DNA of 64,000 nt, taken from NCBI GenBank assembly GCA_009667805.1, contig CM019075.1, positions 13,531,738-13,595,737 of the forward strand, read 5' to 3'. This DNA is from Leptobrachium leishanense (lineage: Eukaryota > Chordata > Amphibia > Anura > Megophryidae). Below the pieces are notes generated by a model. The model ran no database searches. It was not told the origin of the DNA and was given only the letters and a program-made list of their open reading frames with translations. The position numbers were made by a program, and so were the translations under genes. Position 1 is the stretch's first letter, and every line of letters begins with the position of its first letter. Shown here piece after piece: positions 1-11,744 of this stretch.

Positions 1-634
1 CTCCCCCCTACAATCCATCCTGAACGCCTCCGCCAGGCTAATTCACCTCACCCGCCGCTCTGTCTCTGCCGCTCCCCTCTGCGAGTCCCTTCACTGGCTC
101 CCCATCCACTGCAGAATTAAGTTCAAAATCCTTATCCTTACCTACAAAACCCTCACTAACTCAGCTCCCCACTACCTGTCCTCACTAATCACCAAATACA
201 CCCCAGCCCGCTCCCTAAGGTCAAACAGTGACCTGCGCCTAGCTTCTCCCCGCATCACCTCTTCCCATGATAGACTGCAGGATTTCTCACGCACAGCCCC
301 CACTCTCTGGAACGCTCTCCCTCGTACTATCAGACTTTCCCCTAACTTCTCTTCCTTCAAACGCTCCCTTAAAACGTTCCTATTTAGGGAAGCCTACCCC
401 CCCGACTCACTGACGCAACCATCAATCACTCTCACCGTACAGTCCTCTCCTCCTGTTTCCAACCCCAACCCTCCCAGATTGTGAGTTCCTACAGGAATAG
501 GGCCCTCATCTCCTCCTGTACTGTTTGTCAAATGTTGTTCAATATATTGTACTGTAACCCTGTCTATACTGTGCCTATTGTACAGCGCTGCGGAATATGC
601 TGGCGCTTTATAAATAACGAATAATAATAATAAT
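1..634 (+). mobile_element. L2-clade LINE, 3' end (runs in from left edge)
   Basis: The plus strand encodes the C-terminal part of an L2-type reverse transcriptase, including the segments LHWLPIH and [11 protein letters not shown], followed by a 3' UTR. The copy ends in the typical L2 tail 'gctggcgctttataaata' plus a TAA-rich repeat near 634. It is nearly identical to the minus-strand copy at 44226-45600, so both belong to the same young subfamily. The coding part runs to about 470. The 5' part lies outside the window. Confidence 0.85.
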
Positions 635-955
635 GTCTATGCGTTCCAGACTTCAGACTGTGATTGACTGCAAAGGATTTGCAACCAAGTATTAAGAAGG
701 GAAAGTTTGATTTATGATTATTATTCTGTCCCATTACTTTTGGTCCCTTAACAAGTGGGAGGCACATCTGCAAACTACTGTAAGTCCTACACCGTTCACC
801 TGAGTTGGATGTACATACCCTCAAATTAAAGCTGATAGTCTGCAGGTAAAGCACATAGTGTTTGTTTCATTCCAACTCCATTGTGGTGGTGTATAGAGCC
901 AAAGATGTTACAATTGTGTCGATGTCCCAATATTTCTGGACCTGACTGTATATGG
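635..955. mobile_element. Tc1/mariner-like transposon end fragment
   Basis: The non-coding stretch ends in the terminal-repeat sequence 'ccaatatttctggacctgac' near 928-950. Upstream are segments such as 'cccttaacaagtgggaggca'. I recognise this end from Tc1-like elements common in fish and frogs. Only one end is present and there is no transposase. Confidence 0.55.
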
Positions 956-960
956 CGGTG

Positions 961-1118
961 ACCCTAAAAGGACAACCACACACCCTGTATATATGGAGGA
1001 GCCCCTAAAAAGACACCCGTACACCCTGAATGTACAGGAGGGGCCCCTAAAAACACACCCACACACCCTGAAAATATGGAGGAGCCCCTAAAAAGACACC
1101 CGCACACCCTGAATATAT
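961..1118. repeat. Short tandem repeat, about 50-bp unit, 3 copies
   Basis: About three diverged copies of a unit containing 'gcccctaaaaagacaccc' and 'acaccctgaatatat' stand in direct order. No coding role is apparent. Confidence 0.6.
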
Positions 1119-1143
1119 ATATAATTGTTTTATGTAAAATATA

Positions 1144-1250
1144 TGTTCACACATAGTGTTTGTTTCATTCCAACTCCATTGTGGTGGTGTATAGAGCCAA
1201 AGATGTTAGAATTGTGTCAATGTCCCAATATTTCTGGACCTGACTGTATA
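1144..1250. mobile_element. Second copy of the Tc1-like terminal segment
   Basis: This repeats the terminal segment at about 858-952 ('tagtgtttgtttcattccaa' through 'ctgactgtat') with few changes, in the same orientation. The two copies flank the short tandem repeat at 961-1118. This suggests a local duplication or two neighbouring insertions. Confidence 0.5.
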
Positions 1251-1254
1251 TTGT

Positions 1255-1315
1255 CACGAGGTGGGATTTATTGCTACAGGGCGGCATATATTACCACAGG
1301 GTGGGATATATTAAG
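1255..1315. repeat. Left fragment of a 20-bp minisatellite split by CR1
   Basis: Three imperfect units of 'gggatatattnncacagg' type precede the CR1 copy. They match the array that resumes at about 2151, so the LINE landed inside the array. Confidence 0.6.
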
Positions 1316-2150
1316 GGATCAGTCAAATGACAAATGATTTAGGTAAACTAAAAAAATGGTCGGAACTGTGACAATTGAGTTTTAATGTGGATAAGTGCAA
1401 GATAATGCACCTGGGACGTAAAAACCCAAGGGCTGAATATAGAATATTTGATACATCTGAGGGTTGGGATTTAGGGGTTATTATTTCAGAGGATCTAAGG
1501 GTAAGGAGTCAATGTAATAAAGCAGCAGGAAATGCTAGCAGAATGCTTGGTTGTGTAGGGAGAGGTATTAGCAGTAGGAAAAGGGAAGTGCTCATGCCAC
1601 TGTACAGAGCACTGGTGAGACCTCACTTGGAGTACTGTGTGCAGTACTGGAGACCGTATCTCCAGAAGGATATAGACATCTTGGAGAGAGTTCAGAGAAG
1701 GGCTACTAAAATGGTGTACGGCTTGAAGGAGAAAAGTTACCAGGAAAGGCTTAATGATCTTAACATGTACAGCTTGGAAAAAAGACGAGACAGAGGAGAT
1801 ATGATAGAAACATTTAAATACGTAAAGGGAATCCACAAGGTAGAGGAAGGGAGTATATTTAAACGGAAACAAAGTAGCAAAACAAGAGGACATAGTCTTA
1901 GATTAGAGGGGCAAAGGTTTAAAAGTAACATCAGGAAGCATTATTTTACTGAGAGGGTGGTGGATACATGGAACAGTCTTCCAGTAGAAGTGGTAGAGGC
2001 CAAAACAGTAATTGAATTTAAGCAAGCATGGGATAGGCATAAGGCTATCCTAAACAAAAGATAAATCCAGGTAAAGTATCCATGTAATTGGGCAGACTAG
2101 ATGGGCCGAAAGGTTCTTATCTGCCGACATTTTCTATGTTTCTATGTTTC
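1316..2150 (+). mobile_element. CR1-type LINE, 5'-truncated copy 1
   Basis: This copy carries the C-terminal part of a CR1-type ORF2 and a short 3' UTR. It ends in repeated 'tttctatg' octamer-like units, as CR1 tails do. It is truncated on the 5' side after the catalytic domain. Two closely similar copies lie at 29250-31131 and 63379-64000, so the family was recently active in this genome. Confidence 0.85.
1375..2064 (+). pseudogene. CR1 reverse transcriptase C-terminal fragment
   Basis: The open frame of about 229 codons covers the region downstream of the YADD box: DKCKIMHLG, the thumb-like RPHLEYCVQYW block, then LERVQRRATKM and WNSLPVEVV to a stop at 2064. These blocks are typical of vertebrate CR1/L3 ORF2 C-termini. 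The catalytic fingers and palm and the endonuclease are missing, so the product cannot be an active enzyme. A conventional start codon is irrelevant because the copy is 5'-truncated. It lacks the 21-bp internal duplication seen in the other two copies. Confidence 0.85.
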
Positions 2151-2393
2151 TATATTACCACGGGGTGGGATATATTGTCACAGGCGGGATATATTGTCAC
2201 AGGTTGGGATATATTGTCACAGGGTGGGATATATTGTCACAGGTTGGGATATATTGTCACAGGGTGGGATATATTGTCACAGGTTGGGATATATTGTCAC
2301 AGGGTGGGATATTTTGTCACAGGTTGGGATATATTGTCACAGGGTGGGATATATTGTCACAGGTTGGGATATATTGTCACAGGCGGGATATAT
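2151..2393. repeat. 20-bp minisatellite 'gggatatattgtcacaggtt'
   Basis: About twelve units of 20 bp (some 19 bp) alternate between '...acaggtt' and '...acagggt' endings. Open frames here on the plus strand are products of the repeat and not genes. Confidence 0.9.
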
Positions 2394-2404
2394 TAGGATC
2401 AACT

Positions 2405-3045
2405 GAACAGTCGGTTCTTGAATTTCATGTGTTGGAAGCAGGAAAAATGGGCAAACAGATCCGAGTGACTGTGACACGGGAGAAATAGTGACGGCCAGAT
2501 GCCTGGGTCACCGCATCTCCAAAACGGCAAGAGTTGTGTGGTGTTTTTTCCCTGTATGCAGTTATCAGTACCTACCAAAAGTGGCACAAGGAAGAACAAC
2601 CGGTGAACTGGCGTCAGGGTCATGGGCGCCCAAGACTCACTGATGCATGTAGGGAGCAAAGGGGAGCCCGTCTGATCTGATCACAAAGAAGAACGACTGT
2701 GGCTTAAATTGCTGAAAACCCTTATGCTGGCCATGACAGAAAGGAGTCAGCACACACGTGACATGCACCACCTGCCTAGAGATTGCTACAGCACAACGTA
2801 CACCCCTTCATGGCCACAGTGTTCCTGATGACCGTGGCCTCCTTTAGCAGGATAATGCCCCCTGCCACATGGTTTAATCCGTTCAGAAATGACTTGAGGA
2901 ACATGACAACGAGTTCAAGGTGTTGCCTTAGCCTCCAAATTCCCCAGATCTCAATCCGATCGTGCATCTGTGGGATGTGCGGGAACAATGCCCCAATCCA
3001 TGGAGGCCGAACCAGAGAACCTACAAAAAATATCTATGGAACCAC
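2405..3045 (+). mobile_element. Tc1-like transposon, left part, internally deleted
   Basis: Degenerate Tc1 transposase sequence is read on the plus strand. Recognisable blocks are 'gtcagggtcatgggcgccca' (2613-2632) and 'cccagatctcaatccgatcg' (2942-2961). The latter encodes the catalytic PDLNPI block, followed by a HLWDV-like block. The sequence jumps from the N-terminal region to the catalytic region near 2760-2800, so several hundred bases of the original are missing. Stops and frameshifts abound. The 3' part lies beyond the foldback element, at 5325-5510. Confidence 0.75.
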
Positions 3046-3128
3046 TATCTGAAAATAGTGATGCCTACAGGATGGGAGACAGAGTATCCAACATGGGAAC
3101 AGGGATTAAACCCATCAAAATATAATTA

Positions 3129-5322
3129 AAGAGGTAAGGAGGAAGGACCCCCTTACTGAGGTATGGGTACCCCAAAATAGGTAGAATATATTTTATTAGT
3201 TGTCAAATACAAAAATAAATAAAAAACACACGAATGTTAGCAATAATGAAAAAATGAGTAGATAGAGCTTCAAAAGTAGGTGATAGATGTAGAATACATA
3301 TCAAGCTAGCATGTATATAAATCTTGCTAGATAGTGGTATATAGAGCCGATGCGTCAGTTTGACCAGCACCGCCATTATAGAAAAAGGCCAGTATAGCAC
3401 ACGAGAAAAATACAAATATGATTGGCAACACACAGAGAAATGGGAATCCTTAAGTTGCCCTGGATCTTGTATAATTGCTGGGCTGTCCTTATATATATAT
3501 ATATATATAGCTCATAATAAATTCCAGGTGAGAGATAATTATCACAGCATTGAACACAATGTCAGTTCAAAGAAAAAGGTGTGGGTAATTGGTACGTGAA
3601 TTAATCAAGCTTTACACAGTATGGATAATGGATACGGAACAAGTAAACCACCGGCAGCAAAGCAGGCAGAGTCACCCCTAGAAATACAATATAGAATCAG
3701 TGAGGCACGTAAAATGAAAACACCAACATGCCAGACCTTCATATATACCGAGACAATAGAGGTATAATCAATCTCTAGATCACCCTGGAATCTGTATGAT
3801 TTCTAAACTGCCCCTGAATATGAATAGCTGGTAGACTCCAATGTGTGCAGTAACCGCAAGATAGTTATAGCGGTATGGCTAGCATAGAAGGACAATTGAC
3901 CAAATATCCACCTACAGCAAAAATCAACTGTTAAAATCAGACAAACATACCTTTAGGGTGTGCTCAACGCACGTTTCGCCGTCATGACACACGGCTTCCT
4001 CAAGAGCTAATGATGTTCCAAAGAACAAAATACTCCATATTGACCAACTTGTCCCAGGAAGTGACCAGTAGTAATTATGAGTGTCACCCGAGACTAATGC
4101 CCCATCGATTAGATGTTTGTAATGGGTCCATATAAGCTTACCAATAACTAGCTTGTTATCCATCATACTTCATAAGGGTTCCAGGTCCCCATATCAGCCC
4201 AGGCTGCGATGGCATCCCCCTATGATCCATATCCAGGATCGATCTAGAGATAGCTGGGATTTCTGCCCAATCGAGCCTGTTCTCACTACACGCCGATCCG
4301 GCGTGTATTTTTATTTTTACATGAGCGCACAAAGGACGCTTCATCAGGTCACATGTCCTCTCAGCAGCCAATCCACACATGTGCCGGTAACTAGGCAGCA
4401 ACTTCCTGTGGCATTGCCGTGCTGAGATGGTCAGTCGTGATAGGACTGAATGGACCATGTGACCACCCGGCACTATACCAGCACAATCGTACGAATCAGT
4501 AGAATATGATTAAATGAAGGGAATTAGAGCTATTCCATCATGCCCATGCTCATTATGATGACATTTAACCTCTTCGGGACCAATGACGTAACTGTTCCGT
4601 CATAAATGCATTGACTTTAAAGACCCATGGTCCTTAAGGATCCTTAAAAATACAGATTGTAGGGTGATCTAGAGATTGATTTGGTATTATACCTCTATTG
4701 TCTCGGTATATATGAAGGTCTGGCATGTTGGTGTTTTCATTTTACGTGCCTCACTGATTCTATATTGTATTTCTAGGGGTGACTCTGCCTGCTTTGCTGC
4801 CGGTGGTTTACTTGTTTCGTATCCATTATCCATACTGTGTACTGCTTGTTTTAGACACATACCAGTTACCCACGCCTTTTTCTTTGAACTGGCATCACGG
4901 TCATTGCTCTGATAATTATCTCTCATCTGGAGCTTATTATGAGCTATATATAGGGACAGCCCAGAAATTAAGTTATACGAGATCCAGGGCACCCTAGGGA
5001 TTCTCATTTCTCCGTGTGTTGCAATACACATTAGTATTTTTCTCGTGTGATATACTGGCTTTTTTCTATAATGGCGGTGCTGACGCATCGGGTCTATATA
5101 CCACTATCTAGCAAGATTTATATACATGCTAGCTTGATATTTATTCTACATGTACCACCTGTGTTTGAAGTTATATCTACAATTTTTTTCATTATTTAAT
5201 TTTTTTCATTATTGCTAATATTTGTGTGTTTTTTATTTATTTCTGTATTTGTATTTGACAACTAATAAAATATATTCTACCTATTTCAGGGTAAGGGTGG
5301 TCCTTCCACCTTTTACCTCTCA
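3129..5322. mobile_element. Long-inverted-repeat (foldback) DNA element
   Basis: A left arm at about 3129-3785 and a right arm at about 4662-5322 are inverted copies of each other. For example 'cagaccttcatatataccga' at 3743 recurs as its reverse complement at about 4700, and 'tagaatatattttattagtt' recurs near 5265. The arms are about 650 bp and the loop about 880 bp. The loop holds further short palindromes and no recognisable transposase. The element sits inside the Tc1 copy whose halves are at 2405-3045 and 5325-5510. Open frames in the arms mirror each other and are not genes. Confidence 0.75.
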
Positions 5323-5324
5323 AA

Positions 5325-5510
5325 CCACAGAAGTTGCATGATTTAAAGAATCTGCTGCTAATGTCTTGGTGCCAGATACCACTGGACTCGTTTAGAGGGC
5401 TTGTGGAGCCCATGCCTCAACACATCTGAGCTGTTTTGGTCACATAAGGAGGGGGGGGGGGGTCTATATATATTAGGAAGTGAATTTTAATGTAGTGATA
5501 CACCTATTGA
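5325..5510 (+). mobile_element. Tc1-like transposon, right part
   Basis: The segment encodes the C-terminal end of the same Tc1 transposase type ('ctaatgtcttggtgccagat', 'gagctgttttggtcacataa') and then the element's 3' non-coding end. It continues the left half at 2405-3045. A poly-G run at 5451-5462 interrupts the 3' end. Confidence 0.7.
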
Positions 5511-5554
5511 AACATTCCGTTTTCTAGAGTTCCACAAGGCTGAAGATCTTATGG

Positions 5555-6023
5555 TACAGATACATGGTTCATGCTCTTGTCATTTCGCGACTTGACTACT
5601 GCAACTCGCTCCGTATTGGCCTCCCCAACTCCCGTATTGCCCCTTTACAATCTGTAATGAATGCAGGGGCCAGGCTTATTTTTCTCACTAAACGCACCTT
5701 GCGTACCTCCCCACTCTGCTGGTCCCTCCACTGGCTTCCTGTACCTCCCCCCTCTGCCAGTCACTTACTCACACATGATTGAATCTGCTTCTATGACCCC
5801 ACCATTCCCAAACCACTGGCACTAATGATCCTGCTATCTAGTGAAATTCCTTTTGTCTTCCTCAACCCCAATCCCTCTAGACTGTAAGCTCCTATGAGCA
5901 GGGCCCTCTACACCTCTTGTTTACATCCTATGTCCGTTTATATGTATTCCGTTCCCTTTGGTTACTGTAAAGCGCTGCGGAAACTGTTGGCGCTATATGA
6001 ATGATGACAATAATAATAATAAT
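5555..6023 (+). mobile_element. L2-clade LINE, 3' fragment, second subfamily
   Basis: It encodes [14 protein letters not shown] and nearby L2 C-terminal blocks, then skips directly to the 3' UTR through an internal deletion near 5755. It ends in 'gttggcgctatatgaatgat' plus a TAA repeat. It is closest to the nested L2 copy at 33249-39525. Confidence 0.8.
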
Positions 6024-6629
6024 GAATTTACTTTGCTAAAACATCAATATCACTTGCAGTTGCCAAACTTCTCTGATTTGTAAGCAAATACTTAGCAGAA
6101 TGGGCTGTTTTTTTTTAATATACTTCTATTAATAAGAAAAAAATCTCTTAGACAGACTGTTGGGTATGTTTTACTTCCTGTCTGATGGAAGCGTGAAGAA
6201 ACAATTGAACGTAATGAGAATCATGGACAGTTTTTGAAGCTGCCCCGTAAAAACACACTCCACACATGCTCAGTCTGCACCTTTTAATAATTTTCTGAAG
6301 TCACCCATTTACTTTCCTTATGGACAATTGGGCACATTTGTGCTTTAAAAGTCCCAAATGACCAATGTTTGACATGCGTGCAATGTTTTTAAATACGAAG
6401 GTGACCTGAAAATGTGAAAAAAGACCATAATCCACCTAACGTCATAAAGCAACGCAAGGATCAAATATCCGTAAGTGGATAGTATGAAACTATGGCCAGT
6501 TGTAAGAGTTGAGGTCTTGTGCCTCACCATCTTCAAACACCACCAGCCACCACTGCAGTTGAGTAGTACTACTCACTGACAACTCAATTGTTTGTGTACA
6601 GAGCCTTTAGTGAAGTGCGTGGTATAGAC
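6024..6629. other. No gene or recognised repeat
   Basis: The stretch is AT-rich and apparently unique. Open frames are short and lack family features. Confidence 0.5.
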
Positions 6630-6755
6630 CAGGGGTGCTCAGCCTTGGCCCTCCATATACTTTGAAACCCGATCTCCTATGGTACGCAGCCACCCATTAG
6701 GTCAAAAGAGCCTTGTGGGACATGTATTTGCGAAACTTCTGGAGGGCCAAGATAG
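6630..6755. mobile_element. hAT-like MITE remnant
   Basis: Inverted segments 'ttggccctccatatactttg' and 'aaacttctggagggccaaga' face each other, and the left side starts 'caggggtgctcagcc'. This resembles hAT/Charlie-type termini. No target duplication is clear. Confidence 0.35.
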
Positions 6756-9167
6756 ATCTCCATTGGTTTATACTGCACCTTGTCTGAGTGACTGACACTG
6801 CAATTCTCTCTCCTCCGTAGTATTTCCCCATCTTTAAAGATATATCTTGACCCCCCAACATCATTCTTAAAAGAAGACCTGATGAGTTTGAGCGTGTTAA
6901 AAACCCGGTGGGACTGAAACATTGTTGCTGTTATCGTTGACAGTTCCATAAATTAAAAAGGCAAATTCTTGGACCAAATGAGTGCCAGTTCATTCCTTTA
7001 TTCTGCATGTCTTTGTGGATCAGCCACCTTAGAACACTGTGCACCATTTAGTGGATCACACCCTATTGTTGTGAGTGCCATTTCCTGTTCTTTTTTTTTG
7101 CAGTTACAGGTTGAGATGGTTGACCTCTTATGTTTACCGATACTCTACAATGATGACAATTGGTCCTTAAAGGAGGATGCATATTGTACATACATATATA
7201 TATAAATAAATTAAAACCATGTGATCATTTTCAGGGCATTATATATTACTTAAATAAAAGCATTTGGGGCGAGGAAATTATTTTCCTGGGAAGTGGAATT
7301 AGGTTTTGTAGAGTCCTATAAAGTTCAGTGATTATGAGATACGCAGTGTAATCCTGCCACTAATACGCCAAGCTTTATTAAATCTAATCCCCTTTTTGTA
7401 GAACTCCATATCATGGAGGGAGGTAATACCATCCAAACCCTTTATAGTTTGCTTCCTAACAAACCTGGCGCATAGATTAGCGTGTCGAGGGGTTTAGATG
7501 AAGGACTGGGGTTAAACTGGGTTCACGTACTGTCCCAGCAGCAATGAATTTAAAGGAAACGATACAAGAAGCCGAAACGACTTTTCCTAGAAGACGCCAG
7601 AGCAAATGTTGGAGAATTGCAAGAGAAATGAAGCATTTTATACCAAAATAATTGTCTTGGAAAAATATGTCTGCTCCGGAAGTCCTTAAGGATGGCTATT
7701 GTGCTCTAAAATTTGCAATTCTCCACCAAGGAACTGCTTTATTTATCTGGTAACACCGTTTTACTTCATTTTATGGTCTGACTGGTGACCGCCGTCCACT
7801 CCGTCGCACCTTAATAAACACGTAGTTCCTCCACTCGGCAGTTTGATGAGCAGAGTCTACTCCTTGCTTTGACAGAAGAGAAAAAAAGTGCTAAAAGAAG
7901 CCTTTATTATTCAATGTCAGTTTCCTGCAATTATTATATTTAATAGCACACCTTCAAATTAAGGTGAAAACAGTCAGATTGAGATGAAATAATTGGGCAG
8001 TAAATGTTGCTGTCACTCCTGTGGAATGACGGATGTGAACTGTAATTTATACTGGAAAATGACACATTCTGTCATTGTTCTGCAGAGAATGACATCGCTG
8101 TCACGTAGAGAAACCCTGAGTATTACCAGGACAGATTTTACATTGATCATGGAGGTGGTAGGTCAACGGTTTCCCCTTGGACCCCTGCCCGGATTACGGT
8201 GGCAGAAGGCTGCTACAGCATGATGGGAGCTGTAGTACAACAGTGTTTTGGGAGAGATCTATTCCCAGACAAAACTCTTTGATCTCTTAATTACAGAAAT
8301 GAGGGCAATTTATTCCAAAGTAAAAGAGAAGCAGGTCATGACAGGACAAGCCAAGAATATCAACGAGGTTTGTTGTTGCCCTCGTTTAGTCATTTGCAGG
8401 CATGTAGTGACTGGAGAGGATTAGGCAACTGGGGCAAGGATGTTGACCGAGGAGATCTAAGCATCTCCCCAACAGGCCCATATAGTGCTACTCTAGTGCT
8501 GACCCAACCTGAGGACTTTTCTGACTGCTCAGCAGCCCCATTTTTGTGAAAATGACCTGCACCATTGGTGATCTGGATGTTTCTAAATGCAGCAAAGCTC
8601 TTGCGTTTCCAGGAGCATCAGATGCCAGGAGGTGCAATATTAGCGGTACCTGTCCGATTAGTTAGATGCCCATCTGGGGATCTTTCCCCAGACCTCCAGA
8701 CCCCATTCTTGCCTGAGCGTACTGGGAAGTCCCTGATCCTGATGTGATAAGGACTGACAGATAAATGAATGGGTGGTTGATTGGTCTACCAAAATATTGA
8801 TTATCGAACTGACCAAACGTCTCCTTTTATATCCAAATGTACTTTGCAGGTTGCTATTAAAGGGCACCTGTTATCAATGTTATATTACTTTTATAAATAG
8901 CAGATAAATGTGTTTGTGCAAGCCGTCAATGCGTTACTATTTTCTTTTCAATGGCCTTTGTTTATAACTCTGAAATGTACATTAAATGTTTATATATTAT
9001 TTTATAACTCAATGCGTTTTTTTGACCTTTTCATAGTTTTTTAATCACTGTTACATTTCAGTGTATTAACTGGACTTAAATTAGAGGTCAAATCCTGAAA
9101 AAAGATGAGGAAACTTACCATGATTTTCATACTCCCTATGAACATTTTTACATGCACATATATATGT
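6756..9167. other. No supported gene
   Basis: I see no family-level coding signal, RNA gene or clear repeat boundary here. The open frames (for example 7993-8223) have no recognisable domain. Confidence 0.5.
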
Positions 9168-9892
9168 AACTTATACAGTGGTGTCACAAGGGGGGTGCAG
9201 ATCGCCCCCAGGTTCCGTTCTCTATGGGGTGACACCATCAGGCAAGAATACTGACAATCTAACCCTTTGGCTGCATTGAGGGGGCAATCTGCCTTCCTGG
9301 AAGTGGGACCATGCCTTGGGACCTCCTTCCACCCACTAACTTTATGGTGCATAGGCATGATGATGATGCCAGAAAGGGGACCTCACCCGGCAAGCTGGAC
9401 ATTCCCTATGGAGGAGCCACATGGGTCCTATGGACCCTGTATCTCTAGAACCATAGCATGTAAATGGGCAAGTGAGGTATCGTTAGAAAAGCCAGAGCAT
9501 GGCTTTTCCAGTTATACCAAACATGACCAGGTTGTCAGTGGTGTATTTAGGTTTTGTGCTGCCCTACGCCTGACTAAACTCGTGCACCCCCTAATTTAAA
9601 TTTGACACACCCCTTCCTGTCAAGGGCACACCTCTTCCTGGTTAATCCCCACCCTTCCTCTTTAAGCTCCACCTTTTCCTCTTAGAGCTCCGCCTTTTTC
9701 CTCTCTTTATATTAAAAGTGGATACCAAGTGCCTACTTGTCTATTTTGTATACCATTTCAAATGTATCTATTGAGATAAAGAAAATTATGAAATGTTTAA
9801 ATTCAAGCATTTTTACAAAGAACAGCCACGTATGTCAAGTAAACGGGATCACAGCCGCTCTAATTGGTTGAACAATAAAATCCACAGAAACG

Positions 9893-10400
9893 TGCACTGC
9901 ATATGAGCGTATCACAGAGCTGCACAGCAATAAAACCCACAGAAATGGCACTGTGTATGAGCATATCAGAGCTGCACATCAATAAAACCCACAGAAATGT
10001 GCGGTGTGTATGAGCGTATCCCAGAGCTCCAGGGCAATAAAACTCACAGTAATATGCAGTGGGTATCACAGAATCCACAGCAATAAAATTCCCAGCAATG
10101 CACTGTGCAGTGTGTATGAGTGCATCATAATTCACAGCAATAAAACTCACAGCAATGCAATGTGTGGTGTGTGTCAGCGTATCAGAATCCACAGCAATAA
10201 AACTCCCAGCAATGCAATGTGTGGTGTGTATGAGTGCATCAGAATTCACAGCAATAAAACTCACAGCAATGCAATGTGTGGTGTGTGTCAGCGTATCAGA
10301 ATCCACAGCAATAAAACTCACAGCAATGCAATGTGCGGTGTGTATGAGTGCATCAGAATCCACTGCAGTAAAACTCCCAGCAAACCGAGTGTATATGAGC
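9893..10400. repeat. 57-bp minisatellite with a two-unit higher order
   Basis: Units contain 'cacagcaataaaactcacag' and 'gcaatgcaatgtgtggtgtg'. From about 10100 onward two variants alternate ('gtgtcagcgtatcagaatcc' and 'gtatgagtgcatcagaattc'), giving a 114-bp higher-order unit. Because 57 is a multiple of three, long open frames arise on both strands. They are not genes. Confidence 0.85.
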
Positions 10401-10565
10401 ACACAGCAATTATGCTGTGGAGCCATCTTGTCAGCAGTGGGGTGCCACTGTCAGAGGGTGCACTGTAGCTTTGATTCCCTTCCCGGTGGGTGTTCAGTCC
10501 AGAATAGAGTCTGTGTTAACGAAAGGGCGGGCAGCTGCGCGCGTGCGTTTCACGTGGTTCAGCCA

Positions 10566-11095
10566 GTCATGTGGTACTGAGACTCAGAGAAATGGCAGTG
10601 AAATGCCCTGATGTTCGGTGGTTTCAATCAGCAGGTTTATTCAGGTGAACCTCATCGGTTTCAATGTTAAAAATATTCCCGTTTTTATGCAATATCTAAT
10701 AAATCATTTATTATTTTAATCTGCAGTAAAAAGTCTTTACTTATTGATTTTTTTTTAGTACCTTTTAGTCATTTTTCAGATTTTTTGGCAAAATTCCCCC
10801 CTTTTTTTTAATAGCGGTTTTTCTTTTTTCTGTAACAGAACTTTTTATTATCAATCATAGGATCTTATATGTAAATTCCAGACATTTTTGTTCAGTAGTT
10901 CTTTTGAAAACAGCAGGCCACGGGTTTGCGGTGGCAGCATTCAGCGGCCGACTCCATGCACTTTGGGGACCCTGCGGTGAAAGGTGAATTCACTGCAGGG
11001 TGGGGAAATTTTATTCTCCTAAGTGCAGGGAACTACAGAACACCAAAAAGTTGGCGTCATTTCGGTGCTCTGTGAGTAACCCATTTAGTGGTGAG
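10566..11095. mobile_element. Remnant of the CAGGGTTATTC MITE family inside hAT copy A
   Basis: It shares 'caatgttaaaaatattcccg' and 'tctgcagtaaaaagtcttta' with the full-length MITEs, and ends in 'gtgctctgtgagtaacccat'. The same remnant sits at the equivalent place in hAT copy B (about 35050-35630), so it was present before that hAT family spread. Confidence 0.6.
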
Positions 11096-11329
11096 GTTTT
11101 TTGCTGCCCCTTGGAAAGTGAAATTGAAAGTGTAAATTAGTGAAATCTCAATGTATCCTTCCTGGTAAAATACTTTGCAAAAGTAAAAAATAAAAAAAAA
11201 CATTTTTTTTTTAGGGCTGGGGCTACCCACTGCGGGCCGCCGCCCCCTGGAAAGTGCCGCCCCAGGCCTGGGCCTAGTCGGCCTAGGCCAAAATACACCA
11301 GTGCAGGTTGTATGTAAAAATCTATACTA

Positions 11330-11735
11330 TAATTGAGTAAGGCTTGGCGTGTCCGTCGCCAAGCCTTACTCTGTGCATGCGCGCGCAACCAGCGGCGGTT
11401 GGTTGCGCGCGCATGCAACCGCCGCGGCACGAGCCGGCTGTGCGCTCACCGCGGCGGTTACAAGATGCACACAGCAGCCGGGTAGAGGCTGCGCTCGCAG
11501 CCTCTACCCGGCTGCCGCGCGCATCCATCCCCGAGCGGCGAAGGGAAAGTTCCCTCGCTTCCGCTCTTTGAAGGACCCAAGCCGCGGTCACGTGACCGCG
11601 GCTTGGGTCCTTCAATGACCGGAAGCGGGGAAACTTTCACTTCGCCGCTCGGGAAGGTAAGTATGAGGAGCTCATGGGGCGGCTGTCCGAATGCCGATAG
11701 AGCATTCGAACAGCCGCCCCATGTCTGGTCTGGGG
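11330..11735. repeat. Cluster of consecutive GC-rich hairpins
   Basis: Six palindromes follow one another. The arms are 11335-11349/11357-11371; 11375-11390/11401-11416; 11417-11427/11449-11459; 11475-11492/11497-11514; a perfect 44-bp palindrome at 11570-11613, itself inside an imperfect hairpin of about 120 bp (11531-11653); and 11673-11694/11702-11723. CpG and GCGC motifs are dense, unlike the AT-rich surroundings. Confidence 0.9.
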
Positions 11736-11744
11736 TCTGAGCTG

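Larger units (their letters stand above)
9536..11303. mobile_element. Nested non-autonomous hAT, copy A
   Basis: The left end is 'cagtggtgtatttaggtttt' and the right end is 'ggcctaggccaaaatacacc' + 'agtg'. They are inverted relatives. The 8-bp flanks 9528-9535 and 11304-11311 are identical, CAGGTTGT. The interior holds a 57-bp minisatellite and an old MITE remnant. A longer copy of the same family is at 33569-35867. Confidence 0.9.

Noticed and set aside
2783..3052. Frame of 89 codons in the Tc1 remnant
   Set aside because: It is out of frame with the transposase blocks recognisable in the same DNA.
9860..10580. Frames of 140-190 codons with 19-residue repeats
   Set aside because: Product of the 57-bp minisatellite, which is a multiple of three.
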